64,000 nt of DNA, from NCBI RefSeq assembly GCF_033949425.1, contig NZ_JAXAVX010000005.1:124001-188000 (forward strand), given 5' to 3'. The stretch's first letter is position 1. Each line of letters begins with the position of its first letter. The notes under the pieces were generated by a model, which made no database searches, had not been told where the DNA came from, and saw only the letters and a list, made by a program, of their open reading frames with translations. Below are positions 16,273-23,911 of the stretch, piece after piece. The DNA comes from Patulibacter brassicae. GTDB lineage: Bacteria > Actinomycetota > Thermoleophilia > Solirubrobacterales > Solirubrobacteraceae. A program made the position numbers and the translations under genes.

Positions 16273-16955
16273 GCCTCCTCGTCGCGCTGGCGGCCCTGCT
16301 GCTCGCCGCTCCGGCGCTGCCGGAGCTGACGCCGCCCGGCCGCGCCGCGCTCGTCGCCGCCGTCCCGCCGATCGTGCTGCTCGGCGCGCTGGCCTGGGCG
16401 CTCGGCCCGCTCACGCGCGTGCCGCTGGCGCTCGCGGCGCTCGCGCTCGCCGGCGCGCTGCTGACCGCGGCCGCGGACGCGCAGGGCGCCCACGGTGCGG
16501 CGACGCTGCCCGAGGCGCTGCTGGCGATCGCGCTCGGGCTCCTCTTCGCGCGGGTCTTCGACCTCGGCGCGTTCGTGCTCGCCCTGCCGCTGCTCGTCGG
16601 GGCCGTCGACGTCGCGACCTCGATCGGGGCCTCGCCCGCGGGCTGGCCGCGCCCGCTGCCCGGCGGCGAGCTCCTGACGCTCGAGCTCCCGCTGTGGGGC
16701 GCCGAAGCGGCGGCCGGGGCGATCCCGATGGCGAGCGTCCTGTTCCTCGGCGCGCTCCAGGGCTACGCCGAGCGTCACCACCTGCGCCCCGCGGGCACCG
16801 CCGCCGCGATGACCGCCGGCCTCGTGGGGGCCTACCTCCTCGAGTGGCAGACCGATCACCCGATGCCCCAGACCGCGTTCGTGGCGGCCGGGTTCCTCTT
16901 CTCCGCCTCGGACGTCCTGCCGGGGTGGATGCGCCGCGGCGGCCTCGAGCGCTGA
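16245..16955 (+). CDS. Polytopic membrane protein, unknown function
   Basis: A 236-residue, very hydrophobic protein with about seven or eight membrane segments, such as ALLGLLVALAALLLAAPAL, LLGALAWALGPL and ASVLFLGALQGYAERH. Short polar loops such as GYAERHHLRPAG are the only hydrophilic parts. No known family is recognised. The GTG at 16245 makes it overlap the preceding glycosylase-like gene by 28 bases; a later start is possible. Codon pattern is like its neighbours, with third positions almost all G or C, which supports real coding. Confidence 0.65.
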   Translation: MARGAAALLGLLVALAALLLAAPALPELTPPGRAALVAAVPPIVLLGALAWALGPLTRVPLALAALALAGALLTAAADAQGAHGAATLPEALLAIALGLLFARVFDLGAFVLALPLLVGAVDVATSIGASPAGWPRPLPGGELLTLELPLWGAEAAAGAIPMASVLFLGALQGYAERHHLRPAGTAAAMTAGLVGAYLLEWQTDHPMPQTAFVAAGFLFSASDVLPGWMRRGGLER

Positions 16956-16962
16956 GAGAGGA

Positions 16963-17113
16963 GGGGGCCGGGTCCCACCCTGCTTCTCGTCTCGGCCGCG
17001 GCCCCGGCGTCCGGGAAGCCGCGGCGCAGGGCACCCGGGGGGGCCGGGTCCCGCCCGCTTCTCGCGGAGGCGACGGCCCCAGCGTCCGGGAGGCCCCGGC
17101 GCAGGGCACCCGG
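16963..17113. repeat. Imperfect tandem repeat, two ~75-bp units
   Basis: Unit 1 (16963-17038) and unit 2 (17039-17113) share GGGCCGGGTCCC near the start and GGCGCAGGGCACCCGG at the end, with scattered differences between. They fill the space between a stop codon and the promoter of the oxidoreductase gene, and may form a terminator or be a duplicated regulatory segment. Confidence 0.75.
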
Positions 17114-17117
17114 AGGG

Positions 17118-17123
17118 TAGCCT
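17118..17123 (+). promoter_or_regulatory. -10 box TAGCCT, leaderless
   Basis: TAGCCT ends 6 bases before the ATG at 17130, the same hexamer and spacing as at 4795 and 33092. Confidence 0.6.
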
Positions 17124-17129
17124 CGAGCC

Positions 17130-18074
17130 ATGCGCGCCGCCACGATCCGCGACGGCGAGGTGCTCGTCGCCGAGCACGACGATCCCACCCCCGGACCGGG
17201 CGAGCTGCTCGTCCGGGTGCGGGCGGCCGGGCTGAACGGCGCCGACCTCCTGCAGCGCCGCGGACACTACCCCGCCCCGGCGGGCAGCCCCGCCGACATC
17301 CCGGGGCTCGAGCTCGCCGGCGAGGTCGTCGGCGCCGGTCGCGACGTCACCCGCTTCGGCCCCGGCGCGCGCGTCATGGGGATCGTCGGCGGCGGCGGGC
17401 AGGCCGAGCTGCTGGTGGTGCACGAGCGCCAGGTGACGCCCGTCCCCGACGTCCTGGACTGGCACCAGGCCGGCGGGTTCAGCGAGGTCTTCACGACCGC
17501 TCACGACGCGCTCGTCACCCAGGCGGGACTGCGCCCCGGCGAGCGGCTGCTCGTCCACGGCGCCGCCGGCGGGGTCGGCACCGCGGCGGTCCAGATCGGC
17601 CGGGCGCTCGGCGCGCACGTCACGGCGACGGCCCGCAACGTCGACCTGCACCCGCGGATCGCCGAGCTCGGCGCCGACGTCGTCGCCGAGCCGGGCGCGC
17701 TGCCCGAGGACGAGCGCTTCGACGTCGTCCTCGAGCTCGTGGGCGGTCCCGACGTCACCGCCGACGTCCGGCGCCTGCGGACCGGCGGCCGGATCGTCGT
17801 GATCGGCGTCGGCGCCGGCATCAAGGCCGAGGTGAACCTCGTCGCGCTGATGGGCGTCCGCGGGCGGATCATGGCCTCGACGCTCCGCGCGCGCCCGCTG
17901 GAGGAGAAGGCCGCCGCCGCCCGCGCGGTCGAGCGCGAGCTGCTGCCGCTCGTCGAGCGCGGCGCGCTGACCGTGCCGATCGCCGTGTCGTACCCGCTCG
18001 AGGAGGTCTCCGCCGCGTACGACCGCTTCGCGGCCGGCGGGAAGCTCGGCAAGATCGTCCTCGACCTCGGCTGA
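17130..18074 (+). CDS. MDR-family NAD(P)H:quinone oxidoreductase (zeta-crystallin-like)
   Basis: A 314-residue soluble medium-chain reductase. The N-terminal GroES-like domain has RAAGLNGADLLQRRGHYP and IPGLELAGEVVGAG. The nucleotide-binding motif is LLVHGAAGGVGTAAVQIGRA near residues 138-157, the AxxGGVG form that usually binds NADPH. No zinc-ligand cysteines are seen, so it fits the zinc-free quinone/enoyl reductase group. The end matches the family (SYPLEEVSAAYDRFAAGGKLGKIVL). It has a leaderless promoter and stands alone between a repeat and a converging gene. Substrate is not readable from sequence. Confidence 0.9.
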   Translation: MRAATIRDGEVLVAEHDDPTPGPGELLVRVRAAGLNGADLLQRRGHYPAPAGSPADIPGLELAGEVVGAGRDVTRFGPGARVMGIVGGGGQAELLVVHERQVTPVPDVLDWHQAGGFSEVFTTAHDALVTQAGLRPGERLLVHGAAGGVGTAAVQIGRALGAHVTATARNVDLHPRIAELGADVVAEPGALPEDERFDVVLELVGGPDVTADVRRLRTGGRIVVIGVGAGIKAEVNLVALMGVRGRIMASTLRARPLEEKAAAARAVERELLPLVERGALTVPIAVSYPLEEVSAAYDRFAAGGKLGKIVLDLG

Positions 18075-18123
18075 CCGCCGCACGCGGGCCGCGGCCCCGG
18101 CCGGCCGCCCCCGGGGGCGCCGC

Positions 18124-19476
18124 TCAGCGGTCCAGGGCGGCGACGCGGTCGGCGAGGAGCTCCGCGAGCGCCAGCGACGAGGTCGCGGCCGGGCTGGGGG
18201 CGTTGCGCACGTGCAGGCCCGCGGGGGTCTCGTCGATCCGGAAGTCGTCGACGAGCGTGCCGTCGCGCCCGACGGCCTGCGCGCGGACGCCGGCGGGGTG
18301 CGGTCCGGCGGCGACGTGCTCGGGACGCAGCGCCGGCACGTACGCCGCCGCGGCGCGCAGCAGCCGCTCCGGCCGCGCCGCCGTGGCGGCCTCGTCGAGC
18401 GCGGTGCGCCACCAGCGCCGACCGACCCGCCACGTCCCGGGCCAGCCGAGCGTCGCGCGCAGCTCGCCCCCGCCGGGACGCCACGCCCGCCGCAGCCGGT
18501 AGCCGTCGCGTCGGCCGACGAGCAGGGCGGTCGGCCCGAGCCACAGCTCGCCGTGGACGGTCCGCGTCAGGTGCACGCCGAGGAACGGCAGCGACGGATC
18601 GGGCACCGGGTAGATCAGGCCGCGGACGAGCGCCGTCGCCTCGTCGGCGAGCCGCAGGTACCCGCCGCGGAACGGCACGATCCGGGGATCGGCGTCGGCG
18701 CCGTCGAGGACCGCGAGGCGGTCGCTCCAGAGCCCGGCGCAGCCGACGATCCGGCGTGCCCGCACGCTGTCCTGCGCCGGCGGTGCCCCGGGACGCGCAC
18801 GGTCCCCCGGGCGTGGCGGGCGAGCCTCGCCTCCCGAGGCGCGGCCGCCACGCGCGTCCGCGCCGACGGGCCTCGCTCCCGGGTGGTCCGCCACGAGCGT
18901 CACCGCGCCGCCCGGACCGGCGTCGCGACGCAGCGCGGCGACCGCGAAGCCGGTCTGGACCGCGCCGCCCGCGGCCACGACGTCGGCGGCGAGCGCCCGG
19001 GCCACGGCGGCGAAGTCGCAGATGCCCGTCGCGGGGCTGTGCAACGCGGCGACGCCGGTCGCGTGGGGCTCGAACTCCGCGATCGCGGCGGGACCCTCGA
19101 GCCGCCGCAGGCCGGGCACGCCGTTGGCGCGCCCCCGGCGCTCGAGCTCGTCGAGCGCCGCCCGCTCGCCGTCGTGGCGGGCGACGATGAGCTTGCCGCA
19201 GCGCTCGACGGGGATGCCGTGGCGTGCGCAGTGCTCCTCCAGCAACGCCCGGCCGCGGACGCAGGCCCGGGCCTTCAGGCTCCCCGGCGGGTAGTAGATG
19301 CCCGCGTGCAGGACCCCGGAGGAGTGCGAGGTCTGGTGCGCGGCGACCGCCGGCTCCCGCTCGAGCACGATGACCCGGCGGTGCGGGTCGCGGCGCTGCA
19401 GCTCCCGCGCGAGGGCCAGGCCGACGATGCCCGCGCCGACGATCGCGACGTCCCAGGTGGCGCTCGCGGAGCTCAC
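18124..19476 (-). CDS. lhgO: L-2-hydroxyglutarate oxidase-like FAD enzyme (DAO family)
   Basis: A 450-residue FAD-dependent oxidoreductase that oxidises L-2-hydroxyglutarate to 2-oxoglutarate. The FAD Rossmann motif VAIVGAGIVGLALARELQR is near residues 9-27. Family blocks SSGVLHAGIYYPPGSLKA and RGRALLEEHCARHGIPVERCGKL follow, with CGLWSD-type VGCAGLWSDRLA and IVPFRGGYLRL later. A low-complexity, Arg/Gly/Pro-rich stretch of ~40 residues (around residue 205-245) lengthens the protein relative to the usual ~400. The GTG at 19476 starts just before the FAD domain. It lies 113 bases downstream of the RNA methyltransferase stop and could be part of the same transcript. Confidence 0.87.
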   Translation of the reverse strand: MSSASATWDVAIVGAGIVGLALARELQRRDPHRRVIVLEREPAVAAHQTSHSSGVLHAGIYYPPGSLKARACVRGRALLEEHCARHGIPVERCGKLIVARHDGERAALDELERRGRANGVPGLRRLEGPAAIAEFEPHATGVAALHSPATGICDFAAVARALAADVVAAGGAVQTGFAVAALRRDAGPGGAVTLVADHPGARPVGADARGGRASGGEARPPRPGDRARPGAPPAQDSVRARRIVGCAGLWSDRLAVLDGADADPRIVPFRGGYLRLADEATALVRGLIYPVPDPSLPFLGVHLTRTVHGELWLGPTALLVGRRDGYRLRRAWRPGGGELRATLGWPGTWRVGRRWWRTALDEAATAARPERLLRAAAAYVPALRPEHVAAGPHPAGVRAQAVGRDGTLVDDFRIDETPAGLHVRNAPSPAATSSLALAELLADRVAALDR

Positions 19477-19589
19477 CGGGGGATCATCGCGCGACCCGCG
19501 TGCCGGCCCCGTGCCGGCCTGACCCGCAGGTGCGACGACGCGCCGCGCCGCGGCCCCGGACGACCCTCGGCCCCGCGGATCGGGCGGCG

Positions 19590-21119
19590 TCAGCCGACCC
19601 GGTCGAGCACCGCGACGCACTCCACGTGCGGCGTCTGCGGGAACAGGTCGACCGGCTGGACGCGGCGCAGGACGTAGCCGGCCTCGACGATCCGCGCCGC
19701 GTCGGGCGCGAGCGTCGTGGGGTTGCAGGAGACGTAGACGATCCGCTTCGGCGACGCCTCCGCGACGCGCCGGCAGACGCGGGGCCCGAGGCCGGCGCGC
19801 GGCGGGTCGACGATCAGGACGTCCGGGCGCCCGGCGGCCTCGACCGCGTCCGGCAGGCCGGTGCGGGCGTCGGCCGCGAGGAACCGCGCGTTGCGGATGT
19901 CGTTCAGCTCGGCGTTCTTCAGCGCGTCCTGGATCGCCTGCTCGACGATCTCCACGCCGATGAGCTCGCCGGCGCGATGGGCCATCGTCAGGCCGACGGC
20001 GCCGCTGCCGCAGTAGAGGTCGAACAGCCGCTCCCAGCCCTGCAGTCCGGTGTACTCCGCCGCGATGCCGTAGAGGCGCTCGGCCATCTCGGTGTTCGTC
20101 TGGAAGAAGCTCTCCGGCCCGATCCGCAGCCGCAGGCCGCAGAGCTCCTCGTGGAGGTACGCCTGCCCCGACACGATCTCGGTGTCGCCGCCGTAGGTCG
20201 TCTCCCCCACGTCGTGCATCTGCGTCCAGAGGACGCCGGTCGGCGGCTCGGGGAGCGTCTCGCTCAGGTGGGTGGCGAGGCCGAGCGCGTCGAACTCGCC
20301 GACGCTCGTGACGATCCGGACCTGCAGCTCGCCGGTGCGGATCCCCTCGCGGACGACGAGGTTGCGCAGGAACCCCTGCTGCAGCTTGCGGTCGTAGGCC
20401 GACAGCCCCTGCTCGGCGCACCACGCGTGGACGGCGCGCCGGGCGGCGTTGCCGGCCTCCGACGCCAGCAGGCAGTCCTCGATGTGCTCGATCCGCTGCC
20501 ACGACCCCGGGGCGTGGAACCCGCACAGCAGCGCGCCGTCCGGCGCCTCGCCGAACGAGTACTCGAGCTTGTTGCGGTACCGCCATTCCGCGACCGCGGG
20601 GACGATCGGCAGGATCTCGGCGTCCGCGTGCCCACCGAGGCGCCGCAGCGCGTCCTCCACCTGCTCCTGCTTGATCTCGAGCTGGCGGGCGTAGGGCAGG
20701 ACCTGCCACGGCGCACCGGGGTGGTCGGCGACCGGGTCGATCCGCTCCGGCGACGGGCTGACGATCTCCTCGACGACCGCCTCGCCGTAGTCCCGCTTGC
20801 GCTTCGACACGCGGGCGCGGACGCGATCGCCGGGGATGCCGCCCCGCACGAAGACGACCCAGCCCGCGGGGGTCCGGGCGACGCCGTTGCCGCCGTGCGC
20901 GAGCGAGGCGACGTCGAGCTCGAGGACCTCGCCGCGCTGCGGGCGCGCCGCCCGCGGCGTGCGCGGACGCCCGTCGCGGTCGGCCGTCGCGGGACCGTCG
21001 GCGGTCACCGAGCCCGGCGCGTCACCGTTGCCGGCCGCCTCGGGGGTCGCCGGCGACGGCGTTCCGCCGGCCGGCGCGGGCGTCGGGTCGGCGGACGCGG
21101 GATCGGGAGCAGCGGCCAT
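19590..21119 (-). CDS. TrmA/RlmD-family RNA (uracil-C5)-methyltransferase
   Basis: A 509-residue SAM-dependent enzyme that methylates uracil C5 in rRNA or tRNA. After a ~70-residue Ala/Pro-rich tail, a TRAM RNA-binding domain is seen (GEVLELDVASLAHGGNGVAR, VFVRGGIPGDRVRARV). Further motifs are ESFFQTNTEMAERLY, FDLYCGSGAVGL (SAM site), VLIVDPPRAGLGP and YVSCNPTTLAPD, the last with the catalytic Cys. The iron-sulfur segment usually seen as CxxC-type around a WQ pair reads HPGAPWQVLPYARQL here, so the cluster cysteines are absent. RlmD in the strict sense is therefore uncertain. The end HVECVAVLDR is typical. Confidence 0.9.
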   Translation of the reverse strand: MAAAPDPASADPTPAPAGGTPSPATPEAAGNGDAPGSVTADGPATADRDGRPRTPRAARPQRGEVLELDVASLAHGGNGVARTPAGWVVFVRGGIPGDRVRARVSKRKRDYGEAVVEEIVSPSPERIDPVADHPGAPWQVLPYARQLEIKQEQVEDALRRLGGHADAEILPIVPAVAEWRYRNKLEYSFGEAPDGALLCGFHAPGSWQRIEHIEDCLLASEAGNAARRAVHAWCAEQGLSAYDRKLQQGFLRNLVVREGIRTGELQVRIVTSVGEFDALGLATHLSETLPEPPTGVLWTQMHDVGETTYGGDTEIVSGQAYLHEELCGLRLRIGPESFFQTNTEMAERLYGIAAEYTGLQGWERLFDLYCGSGAVGLTMAHRAGELIGVEIVEQAIQDALKNAELNDIRNARFLAADARTGLPDAVEAAGRPDVLIVDPPRAGLGPRVCRRVAEASPKRIVYVSCNPTTLAPDAARIVEAGYVLRRVQPVDLFPQTPHVECVAVLDRVG

Positions 21120-21132
21120 CGAGCAAGGGTGA

Positions 21133-21201
21133 CAGGCGGCGTCGGGACGCGACCGGCGGGGCCCTGCCAGGCGGGCGTCGGGACGCGACGGGCGGGCCCC
21201 T
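21133..21201. repeat. Imperfect tandem repeat, two ~34-bp units
   Basis: Units at about 21133-21165 and 21168-21201 share CGTCGGGACGCGAC and a GGCGGG block. They lie in the gap between the RNA methyltransferase start and the island that follows. Confidence 0.6.
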
Positions 21202-21366
21202 CACTCCTCCTACACGCCATCCACGCTGCCCTCAATGGCCTTTCCGTCACCCCACGCGGGGCGTGCGACGCCCGCCAGAAGCTCTCGGAAGCGCCAGCTA
21301 CTCGTCTCCCTGCGCCAGGAGCGTCGCGGTCACGCCACGTTCCAGGCATGCTTCGGGACCCCGGCC

Positions 21367-21372
21367 TAGGTT
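21367..21372 (+). promoter_or_regulatory. -10 box TAGGTT, near-leaderless
   Basis: TAGGTT lies 8 bases before the GTG at 21381. It supports translation beginning in the signal-peptide frame of the secreted-protein gene. Confidence 0.5.
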
Positions 21373-21380
21373 TGCCAATC

Positions 21381-21912
21381 GTGAACCTCAGGATCGCGCG
21401 TGTCCGACCGGTGGCAGTCGTGGCGTCTGTCTGCGTGGGGCTCGGCAGCTTGCCCGCTTCCGCGGCCGTCGCTCAAGATGCAAGAGGCCGATCCTCCGTC
21501 TGACCCGTCGGACCCGTCCTTCTCGCAGCGCATTCGGATCGCTCGCCCCGTGGGGCTTCGGAGGGCCGACGGCCGCGCCGGGACGCCTCGCCGGTACACC
21601 CATGTCTCAGCCAACTCCGGCTGCGTCAGCCTGTTCGTCAACGGGATCCCGGGGACGGGGCTCGGGTACCACGGCAACATGGCGGGATGCAAGCGCGGAA
21701 CCCTCTGGCTGCACACCTACGTCAACAACGCCAAGACCGACAAGCGGATCCAAGAGGGCCACGAGAACACCTGCAAGAACACGACGTCCTGCACGGTGCA
21801 GGAGCAGATCTACACCGGGAGCACGAAGGTCATCACGATCTACGCGCACGGGATCAACCGGACGACCGGCGGCAACGACACCGCCTGGATCGCGTTCGGC
21901 AACGTGGGGTAG
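21381..21912 (+). pseudogene. Small secreted protein gene interrupted by a frameshift
   Basis: From the GTG at 21381 the frame encodes a signal peptide, VRPVAVVASVCVGLG then LPASAAVAQDA, but stops at 21503. The mature protein continues in another frame from about 21478 to the stop at 21912: VSANSGCVSLFVNGIPG, TYVNNAKTDKRIQEGHEN, TSCTVQEQIYTGS and AHGINRTTGGNDTAWIAFG. Joining them needs one base skipped between about 21475 and 21503. Four cysteines in the mature part suit an exported disulfide protein. The function is unknown. The break may be a real mutation, a sequencing error, or programmed frameshifting; if the protein starts at 21400 or 21478 instead, it would be cytoplasmic, which fits the cysteines less well. 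Confidence 0.6.
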
Positions 21913-21913
21913 C

Positions 21914-22267
21914 GTGATCTCCTTGGCTGACTACGAGCCGATCGGCGAGCCTCGAGGCGACCAGCGCCTGGGGCTGGCACGCCAGCACTTCGGCTGGCTC
22001 CTGGACGTCATCCAACGCAACGGCGACGTGCGCCTCGCGACCGTCAAGCACCAGGAGACGAGCGAGACCACGCTCGCGCTGTTGGTCTCCCCTCGCGACT
22101 TCGGCTACGCCTCAGACGAGGCGCGCGAGGCTCTCGTCGGGTCTCGGCCCGCCTGGATCCCCGTCGCCGTGCTCGTCGCCGACGAGCCCGAATCGTTCTC
22201 CCAGAACTGGGAGATCCTCGACGACGGTGACCCCGATCGGCCGTCTGCGGGGTCCAGCGGAGGTTGA
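21914..22267 (+). CDS. Hypothetical protein, 117 aa
   Basis: A small, probably cytoplasmic protein with no signal or membrane segment. Readable parts are EPRGDQRLGLARQHFGWLL, VIQRNGDVRLATVKHQETS and ALLVSPRDFGYASDEAREAL, with an acidic C-terminus. No family is recognised. The GTG starts one base after the stop codon of the frameshifted secreted-protein gene, so the two likely form one transcript and may be functionally paired. Codon use is a little less GC-biased than the surrounding chromosome. Confidence 0.55.
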   Translation: MISLADYEPIGEPRGDQRLGLARQHFGWLLDVIQRNGDVRLATVKHQETSETTLALLVSPRDFGYASDEAREALVGSRPAWIPVAVLVADEPESFSQNWEILDDGDPDRPSAGSSGG

Positions 22268-22625
22268 TCGCGTGCGCCGTGTGAAGGCGTCGGCGGTCCA
22301 GTACGCGGCGTCGTTCACGGCGACGTAGCGGAGGAGGTCCTCGGGCGGTAGCTCGTCGCTGAGGCGCCGCGCCTCGAGAGGGCAGGCGGCGGCTGGCGCC
22401 GCGCGACGTCGACCGCGCCGGTGAGCCCGGCACGCTCCACGTCGGTAGCGATCGCTTTTCGGGTTTCGAGAGGATCGCCGGTGGTCCAGATCTTGGTGCG
22501 GCTGTTGTCGTCGAGTCGATCCATAGACCGCCGAACGCACCTCCGAGCCTCTTGGTCATGGGGCCTTCCAGGAGCGGGATCCGCGCCTGCCATTCCGCCT
22601 TCTGGCCAGCGGTCTCCACTACCTG
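22265..22625 (-). pseudogene. Frame-broken remnant of a secreted-protein gene
   Basis: Three stretches of protein-like sequence follow one another on the minus strand in three different frames. They are EWQARIPLLEGPMTKRLGG plus AFGGLWIDS (about 22625-22512), DDNSRTKIWTTGDPLETRK plus AIATDVERAGLTGAVDVA (about 22524-22390), and LSDELPPEDLLRYVAVNDAA plus YWTADAFTRR (about 22378-22265). Read together they form a single domain of ~115 residues. The pattern FGGLWID...TTGD...VERAGL resembles the pro-domain region found in some secreted actinobacterial S1-type proteases (low-confidence resemblance). At least two frameshifts and no clean start mark it as decayed. It abuts the stop codon of the plus-strand hypothetical gene. 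Confidence 0.5.
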
Positions 22626-22882
22626 CACGCCGCGGTCTGGCGGGCGCCGGGCTGACGTCGCCCCGGGCGAGGATCCGCGGACGGACGGGGTCGTCGAGCT
22701 CGACGTCGCGGCGGCCGACCGACCGTGTCGCGGGACGCGCACCTGCTGCACCCGGGCCGACACGCGGGGCGGAGCCCGAGGACGCCGCCCTCACCGGCGG
22801 CCCGTCTGCCTCCGGGCGCGCGCCCCGGGTCGGCCGATCGGAGGCGTTCGAAGGGGACCCGAATCAATCCCGACGCGCCGAG

Positions 22883-22912
22883 TTGGCATTTCCGGATCGG
22901 GTCGTGTAGTCT
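22883..22912 (+). promoter_or_regulatory. Sigma70-like promoter TTGGCA-18-TAGTCT without a clear gene
   Basis: TTGGCA (22883-22888) and TAGTCT (22907-22912) are 18 bases apart. Shortly downstream is TTAGGGCAACC, a partial match to a DtxR/IdeR-like iron box. No credible coding frame follows, so this may be the leftover promoter of a lost gene. Confidence 0.4.
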
Positions 22913-23164
22913 GCGCCGCGGTCGTGGGAGTTAGGGCAACCTTCCTCCCTCGATGATCACCCCGAGCACCAGCCCCGCCGCCCGCGCCGCCATGACCGCC
23001 GTCCCGGACCAGGGACGGCGGGGAGCGAGCGGCGGGGCTGCCCCCGGGGCGTTCGTCGAACCTGCGCGACCACCGACCGTCCTCCGCGCCGTCGGCCTCG
23101 GCCGATCGGCGTCGGACGGCAGGGGACCACCGGCACGCCCGCGCATTGAGGGATGCGCGGGACC

Positions 23165-23198
23165 GGGGCCGGAGCTCTGTGAGGGGAGCTCCGGCCCC
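23165..23198. terminator. 13-bp perfect hairpin
   Basis: GGGGCCGGAGCTC and GAGCTCCGGCCCC pair around an 8-base loop. It lies ~220 bases beyond the stop of the minus-strand argF operon. Confidence 0.5.
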
Positions 23199-23417
23199 GC
23201 CCGCCGGTGGGGAACCCTCCGGCCGACGTGCACCGCGTCGATCTCGTCCGCGACGAGCCGGCGCCCTCGACGCTCGACTCCCCATGCGTGCAGGACGGCG
23301 CCCTCGAGGATCACCCGGCGACCAGACCGACGTCCTGCAGGTGAGGCGGCGGTGCCCGGACGGTCCAGCGCAGCGACCGCCTGGACCGCCGCACCGCACG
23401 GGGTGGGACCCGGTCGG

Positions 23418-23888
23418 TCAGCCGAGCTTGCGGTCGACCGCCCGGAGGACCGTCTTGCGGTTCCCCGCACGGGCCTCGTGGTCGCGCACGCGACGCAGCT
23501 CGGCGGCGGTCAGGCCGTCGAGGGCGGCCACGACCTGCGCGGCCGTCAGGTCGTCGTAGCCCTCGATCGGCAGGCCCGGACGCGCGCCGGCGATCCGCTC
23601 GCGGCCCCGGCCGAGCAGCTGCTCCACCTCGCCACGCAGCTCCTCGGTCTGCCGGCGCCCCGCGGCGACGATCGTGCCGGCGAGCTCCTGGGCGTCCTGC
23701 CGAGTCATCCGGCCCCGCCGGACGGCGTCCTCGAACGCCTCCTGCACCCGCTCGCCGGTAAGTACGACGCTCTGGGCGAGGAGCTTCGCGACCGCCGTCA
23801 GGTGCGCGCCCGTCCCGTCGTCCTCGGCGGACTCGCTGCTCGCGGCGCGGCCGCGGTCCCCCTCGCGGGATCGGGTGTCGTCGGTCAT
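23418..23888 (-). CDS. Hypothetical helical protein, phasin-like
   Basis: A 156-residue protein with a charged, disordered first 30 residues and then helices rich in Glu, Arg and Gln: RVQEAFEDAVRRGRMTRQDA, ELAGTIVAAGRRQTEELRG, EVEQLLGRGRERI. Residues ~110-156 form a second small helical unit, YDDLTAAQVVAALDGLTAAEL...VLRAVDRKLG. The middle part resembles phasin or PhaF/PhaI-like coiled-coil proteins, but no clear family call is possible. It starts 23 bases after argF and is probably in its operon. Role unknown. Confidence 0.7.
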   Translation of the reverse strand: MTDDTRSREGDRGRAASSESAEDDGTGAHLTAVAKLLAQSVVLTGERVQEAFEDAVRRGRMTRQDAQELAGTIVAAGRRQTEELRGEVEQLLGRGRERIAGARPGLPIEGYDDLTAAQVVAALDGLTAAELRRVRDHEARAGNRKTVLRAVDRKLG

Positions 23889-23911
23889 CGCCCTGCGGCC
23901 TCTCCGCGAGC

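Larger units (their letters stand above)
21120..21380. other. Intergenic, left edge of the 21-23.4 kb island
   Basis: Apart from the small repeat and the TAGGTT promoter box, no gene is seen. Base composition drops from the GC-saturated style of the neighbours after about 21200. Confidence 0.5.
22626..23417. other. Apparent non-coding stretch with an orphan promoter and a hairpin
   Basis: No convincing gene was found. It contains a promoter-like element (22883-22912) and a strong hairpin (23165-23198). A short minus-strand frame near 23230-23330 reads VILEGAVLHAWGVERRGRR and could be a coding fragment, but it has no start signal, stop or matching continuation. Confidence 0.4.

Noticed and set aside
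22920..22940. DtxR/IdeR iron box
   Set aside because: Only one half of the palindrome fits well and no iron-related gene follows; kept only as a remark in a finding.
21200..23417. Insertion sequence in the island
   Set aside because: No transposase motif, terminal inverted repeats or target duplication could be found.
22931..23470. Minus-strand frame ending MAARAAGLVLGVIIEGG that could be a membrane segment
   Set aside because: Only short pieces look protein-like, the middle is low-complexity, and no start signal is present.
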